Shown in pieces: positions 58,039 to 64,000 of a stretch of DNA of 64,000 bases. The position numbers and the translations under genes are program-made. Numbering within the stretch: position 1 is the stretch's first letter; every line of letters begins with the position of its first letter. The notes under the pieces are model-generated. The model was given only the letters and a program-made list of their open reading frames with translations. It made no database searches and had not been told where the DNA came from. The stretch comes from Clostridia bacterium (lineage in GTDB: Bacteria > Bacillota > Clostridia > Oscillospirales > Acutalibacteraceae), in contig JAFQWA010000004.1 of NCBI GenBank assembly GCA_017407705.1, positions 1 through 64,000 on the forward strand, given 5' to 3'.

Positions 58039-60783
58039 ATGGGAATCAGAGAATTGCTGTTAGGCTCATACAGTAAGCGTCAGCTTAAAAGAATTGAGCC
58101 TATAAAACAGGCTGTTCTTAATTTAGAGAGCAAGTTTAAAGAATATACTGATGATGAGCTTCGTGCTATGACTCAGAATTTCAAAGACAGATTGCAGACC
58201 GGTGAGACCTTAGACGATATTTTGCCTGAGGCTTTTGCTGTTTGCCGTGAGGCGGCAGACCGTGTTTTAGGTATGCGACCCTACCCCGTACAGATAGTGG
58301 GTGGTATCGTTTTGCATCAGGGCAGAATTGCCGAGATGAGAACAGGTGAAGGTAAGACCTTAGTGGCTACTCTGCCTGCTTATCTTAACGCCTTAAAGGG
58401 TGAAGGTGTGCATATCGTTACCGTTAACGATTACCTTGCTAAGCGTGACTCAGAGTGGATGGGCAAGCTTTACAGATTTTTGGGACTTAAAGTGGGTCTT
58501 ATAATCCACGGCCTTGATAACGACCAGCGTAAAAAGGCATATGAAGCAGACATTACTTACTGCACCAACAACGAGCTGGGCTTTGACTATCTGCGTGATA
58601 ATATGGTTACTTATAAGGAGCAGCGTGTTCAGCGTGGACACAGCTTTGCTATTGTGGATGAGGTGGACTCTATCCTTATCGACGAGGCAAGAACTCCTCT
58701 TATTATTTCAGGTCAGGGTGAAAAGTCCACCGAGCTTTATACTCAGGCAAACCGCTTTGCAAAGGGCCTTAGAATGATCAAGGTCAGACAGCTTGACGAT
58801 AAAGTGGATACCGACGATCAGCAGGAAGACGGCGACTATATCGTTGATGAAAAGGCAAGAACCGCCACTTTAACTGCTAACGGAGTTAAAAAAGCAGAGG
58901 AATTTTTCAACCTTGAAAATCTTAACGATCCCGATAACATCACCATTTCTCACCACATCAATCAGGCTATTAAAGCCCACGGTATTATGCACCGTGACAT
59001 TGACTATGTGGTTAAAGACGGCGAGGTTATCATTGTTGACGAGTTTACCGGCCGTTTGATGTTTGGCCGTCGTTATAACGAGGGCTTGCATCAGGCTATT
59101 GAAGCAAAAGAGGGCGTTAAGGTTGCCCACGAGTCAAAGACTTTGGCAACCATCACCTTCCAGAACTTCTTCCGTTTGTATAACAAGCTGTCGGGTATGA
59201 CAGGTACCGCTATGACCGAGTCACAGGAGTTTTCCGAAATTTACCGACTGGACGTTGTTGAAATCCCCACCAACCGACCTTTGGCACGTGAAGACCTTCA
59301 GGACGTGGTTTACAAAACCGAAAACGGTAAATTCAACGCAGTTGTTGCGGATATCATCCTGCGTCATCAAAAGGGTCAGCCCGTTTTGGTGGGTACTGTG
59401 TCTATTGAAAAGTCCGAGCAGTTGTCGGCACTGCTCAAAAAGCGTGGCGTAAAGCACAATGTTCTCAATGCGAAAAACCACGAAAAAGAGGCTGAAATCA
59501 TCGCTCAGGCAGGTAAGCTTGGCGCCGTTACCATTGCCACTAACATGGCAGGTCGAGGCACCGATATTATGCTGGGCGGTAACGCTGAATATATGGCAAA
59601 GGCTCAGATGAGAAAGCAGGAATTTACCGAGGAGCTTATTGCGGAAGCCACAGGCTTTGCCGAAACCGATAATGAGGAGATCTTAAACGCCCGTAAGGTA
59701 TTTACTGAGCTGAATTCTCAGTTTAAAGAAGAAATTGCTCCCGAAGCAGAGCAGGTGCGTCAGGCAGGCGGACTTTGTATTATCGGTACCGAGCGTCACG
59801 AATCCCGCCGTATTGATAATCAGCTCAGAGGCCGTGCAGGTCGTCAGGGTGACCCCGGTAGCAGTAGATTTTACATCTCATTGGAAGATGATTTGATGCG
59901 TTTGTTCGGTGGTGAACGTCTTTACAACATGATGGAAACCTTGAACGTTGACGAAAACACCCCTCTTGAGATGCAGATGCTGTCAAAATCCATTGAAACT
60001 GCTCAGCAGAGAATTGAGCTGCGTAACTTCGGTATGCGTAAAAACGTTCTGGATTTTGACGACGTTATGAACGCTCAGAGAACTCTTATCTACGATCAGC
60101 GTAACCGTGTTTTGGACGGTGACGATCTAAGATCTACCATTTTGGGTATGATGAAGGAAACCGTGAAAACCGCTTGTGATAAGTATTTGTCCGCTGATCT
60201 GCCTGAGGAATGGAACCTTGTTGGTCTTAAGGAATATATGTCCTCTTGGATCAACATCGGCGATGTCTTAGACTTTTCCACCGATGACCTTAACACTGTG
60301 GATAAAGAGTCGGTTGCCGATACTCTTTGCGATATAGTCGATGAAAAACACGCTGCCCGTGAGCAGGAGTTCGGTGAGGACCTGATGCGTGAGATCGAGC
60401 GTGTGGTATTGCTACGTAGCGTTGATAGTCACTGGATGGATCACATTGATGCTATGGACGAGCTGAGAAGCGGTATTTATCTCCGTTCCTACGGTCAGCA
60501 CGATCCCGTTGTGGAATACCGCAACGAGGGTTATGATATGTTTAATGCAATGACCGAGTCTATCCGTGAGGAAACCACCAAAATGGTGCTTAATGTAAGA
60601 ATTCGCAGAGAAGAGGACGTTAAGCGTGAGCAGGTGGCGAAGGTGACAAGTGAGGGTGCCGGCGGTGACGGTTCGGTGAAAAAGGAGCCTATCAAAAAGG
60701 GAAAGAAGATCGGCAGAAACGATCCTTGTCCTTGCGGCAGCGGTAAAAAATATAAAAAGTGCTGCGGCGCTAATGAAGAATAA
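58039..60783 (+). CDS. secA: SecA, preprotein translocase ATPase
   Basis: 914 residues. It has Walker A MRTGEGKT near 101-108, [15 protein letters not shown] near 208-222, the preprotein cross-linking domain, [10 protein letters not shown] near 502-511, [20 protein letters not shown] near 600-619, and the C-terminal zinc motif [14 protein letters not shown]. It drives secretion through SecYEG. Start ATG after GAAAGGAAG. The 140 bp gap upstream holds the promoter but no convincing -35 box. Confidence 0.97.
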   Translation: MGIRELLLGSYSKRQLKRIEPIKQAVLNLESKFKEYTDDELRAMTQNFKDRLQTGETLDDILPEAFAVCREAADRVLGMRPYPVQIVGGIVLHQGRIAEMRTGEGKTLVATLPAYLNALKGEGVHIVTVNDYLAKRDSEWMGKLYRFLGLKVGLIIHGLDNDQRKKAYEADITYCTNNELGFDYLRDNMVTYKEQRVQRGHSFAIVDEVDSILIDEARTPLIISGQGEKSTELYTQANRFAKGLRMIKVRQLDDKVDTDDQQEDGDYIVDEKARTATLTANGVKKAEEFFNLENLNDPDNITISHHINQAIKAHGIMHRDIDYVVKDGEVIIVDEFTGRLMFGRRYNEGLHQAIEAKEGVKVAHESKTLATITFQNFFRLYNKLSGMTGTAMTESQEFSEIYRLDVVEIPTNRPLAREDLQDVVYKTENGKFNAVVADIILRHQKGQPVLVGTVSIEKSEQLSALLKKRGVKHNVLNAKNHEKEAEIIAQAGKLGAVTIATNMAGRGTDIMLGGNAEYMAKAQMRKQEFTEELIAEATGFAETDNEEILNARKVFTELNSQFKEEIAPEAEQVRQAGGLCIIGTERHESRRIDNQLRGRAGRQGDPGSSRFYISLEDDLMRLFGGERLYNMMETLNVDENTPLEMQMLSKSIETAQQRIELRNFGMRKNVLDFDDVMNAQRTLIYDQRNRVLDGDDLRSTILGMMKETVKTACDKYLSADLPEEWNLVGLKEYMSSWINIGDVLDFSTDDLNTVDKESVADTLCDIVDEKHAAREQEFGEDLMREIERVVLLRSVDSHWMDHIDAMDELRSGIYLRSYGQHDPVVEYRNEGYDMFNAMTESIREETTKMVLNVRIRREEDVKREQVAKVTSEGAGGDGSVKKEPIKKGKKIGRNDPCPCGSGKKYKKCCGANEE

Positions 60784-60785
60784 AT

Positions 60786-60818
60786 AAAAATCCACTCCTA
60801 TATAGGGGTGGATTTTTT
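60786..60818 (+). terminator. secA terminator
   Basis: AAAATCCACTCC pairs with GGGGTGGATTTT, followed by T residues. Confidence 0.85.
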
Positions 60819-60869
60819 GATGTTAACATATTGTTTTTGGAATTTTTTCTTTCCGCTCACGTTAGCTAA

Positions 60870-60998
60870 GGCGCCCCTTTTCTTTATGCGAAGAAAAGGG
60901 GAAAAGACGCAGCAAGGGAAAACCCTTTAGAAGTGGGTTTTCCCTTTGCAATCCCTTTCCCGAATGGCTCAAGGGCTCGCGGCTTTAAGAATCCCCAG
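60870..60998 (-). repeat. Repeat B, copy 3 (inverted)
   Basis: The reverse complement of this stretch aligns along its whole length with 12312-12440 and 23526-23651. The order of the hairpins is conserved; the AAGGGCGAGCCCTT hairpin is partly changed. It lies between the convergent secA and dehydrogenase genes. Confidence 0.85.
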
Positions 60999-61039
60999 TT
61001 AGTCTATAGGTAATCCATGTAAATTGTCATATTGTATAA

Positions 61040-61076
61040 ACAAAAACAAGAAAGGGTGAGAATTTATTCTCACCCT
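61040..61076 (-). terminator. Terminator of the dehydrogenase gene
   Basis: GGGTGAGAAT pairs with ATTCTCACCC (61054-61075). On the minus strand it is followed by TTTCTTGTTTTTG. Confidence 0.75.
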
Positions 61077-61083
61077 ACTTTTC

Positions 61084-62070
61084 CTATTCGCAAATGACTG
61101 CGCCTTTTATGAAATTGTCGGTGTGCTGCTCCATATCGTAGTTTGCTTTATCAAACTCTTCCATTGTATAAATATGACGGGTGGTGCCGGTAAACTTCCA
61201 AATTCCCTTGGAAATAAGGTCCAGCGCACGACGGCACAAATCTGCCTCAAACTCAATTCTGCGTTCGTGACAGTTTATCATATCAATGGCTTTCATATTC
61301 CACAACTGAAAATCCACTGTTCTGGGACCGTCGTTATGATAACCGCCGATACCCAATCTGCCGTGGGGAACCACCATATCTGCCGCCAATTTTAAACCGT
61401 CGGGGGTGCCGGTGAATTCCATAACGTTCTGGAATCCGGTGTTAAAAATATCGGTTTTATGACCATCACGCTTTAAGTCGGGAGCATCCCAGGTGCTCCA
61501 ATTCAAATAGCGGTCACGGGTAAGCTCTTCAGGATGCAAGGCTGTGGTAGCACCAAAACGCAGTGCGTTCTCCAGTGCCTCATCACGCTTATCCACAGCA
61601 ACGATGTTGTTGTAGCCCAAAGCGCGGAACATTGAGATCATACCAAGTCCCATATAGCCTGAGCCCACAACAGCGATCTCATCGCCGAAAATACGGGGCA
61701 TCATACGGGTACCAACGCTCATCAGACAGCCCAACGGCTCCACGATAGCGTCTTCATCCTTAATGTTTTCGGGAATGTGCATAGTTTTTGATGGCTCCAT
61801 AACGATATACTCACGGTAAGCGCCGCCGCCAAGTCCCGTTACTCTGTCGCCAACAGAAAAGCCTTTAACATTTCTGCCTACCTCAGCCACATAGCCCATA
61901 GACTCGTGACCGAACTCGTCACCGGGCTTTGCCACCGACCAGGGGTACCACTCCGAATGACACATACCTGTGTATTTTACCTTAACAAGCAGCTGATCGT
62001 CGTTAATTTTGGGGATATCCACCTCAACCACTTTACTCTGCTTAGGGCCTACCATAACTATTTTCTTCAT
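61084..62070 (-). CDS. Medium-chain zinc-type dehydrogenase
   Basis: 328 residues. It has the N-terminal catalytic fold with GMCHSE near 35-40 and FGHESMG near 53-59 (metal ligands Cys36 and His55) and a Rossmann NAD(P) site VVGSGYMGLG near 134-143. The lobe with four structural-zinc cysteines of classic alcohol dehydrogenases is absent. It probably oxidises a polyol or sugar alcohol; the substrate is not clear. It is 25 bp downstream of the MATE gene, likely in one transcript. RBS GAGAGGAATGATTTT. Confidence 0.82.
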   Translation of the reverse strand: MKKIVMVGPKQSKVVEVDIPKINDDQLLVKVKYTGMCHSEWYPWSVAKPGDEFGHESMGYVAEVGRNVKGFSVGDRVTGLGGGAYREYIVMEPSKTMHIPENIKDEDAIVEPLGCLMSVGTRMMPRIFGDEIAVVGSGYMGLGMISMFRALGYNNIVAVDKRDEALENALRFGATTALHPEELTRDRYLNWSTWDAPDLKRDGHKTDIFNTGFQNVMEFTGTPDGLKLAADMVVPHGRLGIGGYHNDGPRTVDFQLWNMKAIDMINCHERRIEFEADLCRRALDLISKGIWKFTGTTRHIYTMEEFDKANYDMEQHTDNFIKGAVICE

Positions 62071-62095
62071 AAAATCATTCCTCTCAACGAAAGTT

Positions 62096-63469
62096 TTATT
62101 TTACGGATGATATCTTCTTCATCCATTTTTTACTTCTTAAGCGGAAATAACACCATACACATTTTATGATCTGGTCGATCTTCAGCATAGTGTAGATCCA
62201 GAAAGGGGGCCAGTGGAAAACCAGACCTGCCAATGCGCCCAAGGGCACCGATGCTATCCACAAAAACAGAATGTCACCAACCATAAGGAATTTAGTGTCG
62301 CCTCCTGCACGGAGCACACCTTTGGTAAGGATAGAGTTCATTGCCTGGAAAATGATTATAAAGCTAATGGAGTTCATCAGCTCGTTAGCAATAAGCTTAG
62401 TCTCAGCCGACACCTGATAGTAGCTGATAATAGGTCCTTTAAGCAGCATAATCACTGCCGCCGCAAAAATGCCCAGTACAAAGCCCAGTCCTAAGAAGGT
62501 GTAGCCCTGACGCTGCGCTTTTTTAAAGTCGCCTTTACCCATAGTGTGACCGGTGATGATGGCACTGGCGTTGGATATACCTTGTGTCAACACCGAGCTT
62601 AGCTGCTGCATTATCATAGTCACTGAATTAGCCGCCACGAAGGTCTCGCCGATTCTGCCCATTATCATTGCCACTGAGTTGTTGCCCAGCGCCAACAATG
62701 CGTCACTGATTAAAACGGGAATACTGATTTTTATGTACTCGTTCAAAAGATTTCTGCATTTTATAAACAAATCTCTAAAGCGGTACTGAATACGGTCATC
62801 TCTGAAAAAGAAATAGCCGCAGATAAACAAAAGCTCAAATATTCTTGCAATAAGAGTGCCCAGAGCCGCACCTGCTATCTCCATTCGGGGAGCGCCCAGT
62901 TTTCCGAAAATAAATACCCAGTTAAAGAAAACGTTTATAAAAAATGCGGCAATAGAGCTTATCAGAGGCAGCTTAGTCTGGCCAACGCTTCGAAGCACGA
63001 TAGTGCAGGTAAGAGATAGTCCCATACAGAAATAGGTTGGGGTTATCCACCTAAGATATGTAGTGCCGTAGGATATTATATGCGCCTCAGATGTATAGAT
63101 CTTCATTATAAGCTGAGGGCTGATTACAGTGGCAAGGGTGAACAGGCTTGCGAATATAACACACAAGCGCAGCATAATAGTAACTGCTTGTTTTAAGCCC
63201 TTAAAGTCCTCCATACCCCAAAAACGTGAGGTAAGCACCGAGGCACCCATACCGATACCCATACAGCATATCTGAAAAATATTGATAAACTGGGTTGCCA
63301 GTGATGATGCAGAAAGCTGAGCATCACCCATACTGCTGAGCATTACTGTGTCCATCAGGTTTATTCCCACGGTAATAAGCTGCTGCAGTGAGATGGGAAT
63401 AGCAATTTTTGCTATCTGACTGTAAAACTGCTTATCTCCCAAATAACTTTTTAAAACCGATTTTTCCAT
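62096..63469 (-). CDS. MATE-family efflux transporter
   Basis: 457 residues with 12 membrane helices in two repeats, of the NorM/DinF-like type. It has PISLQQLITVGINLMDTVMLSSMG near 26-49, GISNASAIITGHTMGKGDF near 278-296, and GGDTKFLMVGD. It exports drugs or metabolites in exchange for Na+ or H+. The start is the ATG at 63469 with AAGGTG upstream; GTG two codons earlier is possible. Confidence 0.92.
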   Translation of the reverse strand: MEKSVLKSYLGDKQFYSQIAKIAIPISLQQLITVGINLMDTVMLSSMGDAQLSASSLATQFINIFQICCMGIGMGASVLTSRFWGMEDFKGLKQAVTIMLRLCVIFASLFTLATVISPQLIMKIYTSEAHIISYGTTYLRWITPTYFCMGLSLTCTIVLRSVGQTKLPLISSIAAFFINVFFNWVFIFGKLGAPRMEIAGAALGTLIARIFELLFICGYFFFRDDRIQYRFRDLFIKCRNLLNEYIKISIPVLISDALLALGNNSVAMIMGRIGETFVAANSVTMIMQQLSSVLTQGISNASAIITGHTMGKGDFKKAQRQGYTFLGLGFVLGIFAAAVIMLLKGPIISYYQVSAETKLIANELMNSISFIIIFQAMNSILTKGVLRAGGDTKFLMVGDILFLWIASVPLGALAGLVFHWPPFWIYTMLKIDQIIKCVWCYFRLRSKKWMKKISSVK

Positions 63470-63622
63470 ACACACACCTTACTTTATATAACATAAATAT
63501 TATATCACTTTATTTTTAAATTTCAAGAATAGCATTTGATACTATAATAAAAGAGAGGGGCTATGTATTGTACTCTAAAGGAAAGTTTTTAAATTCAACA
63601 GAATACAGTACCTACCGACACC

Positions 63623-63662
63623 AAAAAGACGAAGAGCTATCAAAGCTCTTCGTCTTTTTTTC
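63623..63662. terminator. Bidirectional terminator
   Basis: AAAAAGACGAAGAGCT pairs with AGCTCTTCGTCTTTTT around ATCAA, with T tracts in both directions. A TATAAT at 63543-63548 on the plus strand could start a ~100 nt RNA ending here, with only a 9-codon reading frame; this is unproven. Confidence 0.75.
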
Positions 63663-63676
63663 TTTATAAGCACTGC

Positions 63677-63893
63677 ATTTGTGGACACAAATACATATTG
63701 ATGAATTGACGGCAAGCCGTCATGAATTGAAGCCTTATGGCTTCATGATTTGAAATCTAAGGATTTCATGAATTTAATTGCCCTATTTTGTCATGCCGCA
63801 GGCAATTCATGCACTAAAAGTGCAATTTATGGCGCGAGCCAATTCACGCCCGTAAGGGCAATTCATTGCGTAGTGTCCTTAAGGGCACTACGC
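63677..63893 (+). repeat. Hairpin array 2 (variable stems, constant ATGAATT/AATTCAT linker)
   Basis: Hairpins in order: ATTTGTG/CACAAAT (63677-63692), GACGGC/GCCGTC (63708-63721), GAAGCC/GGCTTC (63729-63744), GAAATC/GATTTC (63752-63767), ATTGCC/GGCAAT (63777-63806), GCACT/AGTGC (63811-63823), GGC/GCC (63831-63840), GCCC/GGGC (63848-63859), GCGTAGTG/CACTACGC (63868-63893). Linkers on the left are ATGAATT (63701, 63722, 63768) with one ATGATTT. On the right they are AATTCAT (63804, 63860), AATTTAT and AATTCAC. No gene is seen in this gap. Confidence 0.85.
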
Positions 63894-63911
63894 ATACCCC
63901 TCTCTTTTTAT

Positions 63912-64000
63912 TTATCCTTTTACCGAGCCGCCGGTAATTCCTTCAACATAAAAACGTTGCAGCACAATAAACAGTATGGTTATGGGCACTGCAATGAGCA
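63912..64000 (-). CDS. Carbohydrate ABC transporter permease, C-terminal end (partial)
   Basis: The last 28 codons of a minus-strand gene cut by the window edge. The end reads ...FIVLQRFYVEGITGGSVKG and stops, which is the hallmark C-terminus of MalG/LacG-type sugar permeases (YFVEGITAGAVKG). Its transcript likely ends at 63662-63623 after passing through the hairpin array. Confidence 0.82.
   Translation of the reverse strand, partial: LIAVPITILFIVLQRFYVEGITGGSVKG

Noticed and set aside
63677-63893. Array 2 as a CRISPR array or integron attC array
   Set aside because: Units are 14-30 nt, stems are perfect and different, there is no attC R/L box pattern and no cassette genes or integrase.
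1-64000. Prophage, integrative element, rRNA or tRNA genes
   Set aside because: No integrase, phage structural, conjugation, rRNA or tRNA sequence was recognised in the window.

Overview
The window comes from a spore-forming anaerobe of the Clostridia, most like the Oscillospirales/Ruminococcaceae. The evidence is the spoIIGA-sigE locus, spoIIP and spoVAC, consensus SigA promoters with AGGAGG ribosome binding sites, moderate GC, an anaerobic redox operon, and interspersed palindromic repeats of a kind common in gut Clostridia. No rRNA, tRNA, integrase or transposase gene is visible. Functions were assigned by reading motifs and were not checked by database search.

Layout. 0.3-11.9 kb (minus strand) is one long operon in the order hdrB-hdrC-hdrA-flxD-flxC-flxB-flxA-frdB-frdA-AspT-type transporter-fumarase alpha-fumarase beta. 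It joins a complete HdrABC-FlxABCD electron-bifurcation module to a soluble fumarate reductase, a candidate C4-dicarboxylate exchanger and a class I fumarase. This is the most interesting system here: it suggests fumarate respiration in the cytosol with NADH as donor and ferredoxin as co-acceptor. 12.6-18.4 kb (minus) is a housekeeping operon: murI, DUF1934, argS, a homocysteine methyltransferase-like protein and a membrane protein. 18.5-21.9 kb holds a DtxR-type regulator divergent from feoA-feoA-feoB and a small Cys-rich protein. feoB is frameshifted exactly at the P-loop lysine codon. 22.3-23.4 kb is a two-gene chromate-type transporter. 23.7-34.6 kb (mostly minus) has a fused MacB/FtsX-like ABC transporter, a ribbon-helix-helix/SLOG divergent pair, a tannase-family esterase, a WbsX/GH99-like protein, an OPT transporter with a PqqD-like partner, a PepD dipeptidase and a nitroreductase. 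34.7-44.2 kb has a two-domain secreted protein, glgA, spoIIGA-sigE, pduL, an AraC-type domain with a CE2-like esterase, a GT-C glycosyltransferase and a GH130 phosphorylase. 44.3-51.9 kb has an autoregulated Xre operon, a membrane-anchored MerR protein, spoVAC, an orphan ABC ATPase, lexA, a split methionine synthase and spoIIP. 52-64 kb has an isochorismatase, nnrD, two lipoproteins (one a second CE2 esterase), an FAD oxidoreductase with a URO-D-like protein, secA, a medium-chain dehydrogenase, a MATE exporter, and the 3' end of a sugar ABC permease.

The intergenic DNA is unusually rich in structure. There are three copies of a ~130 bp multi-hairpin repeat (12.3, 23.5 and 60.9 kb), a 68 bp duplicated palindrome beside the first copy, and a terminator-like repeat that flanks merR. 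A MITE-like palindrome lies at 46.0 kb. A nested palindrome of about 275 bp appears to have inserted into the loop of the lexA terminator. Two arrays of short perfect hairpins (22.0 and 63.8 kb) are separated by a constant 7-nt linker that flips to its reverse complement halfway through the array.
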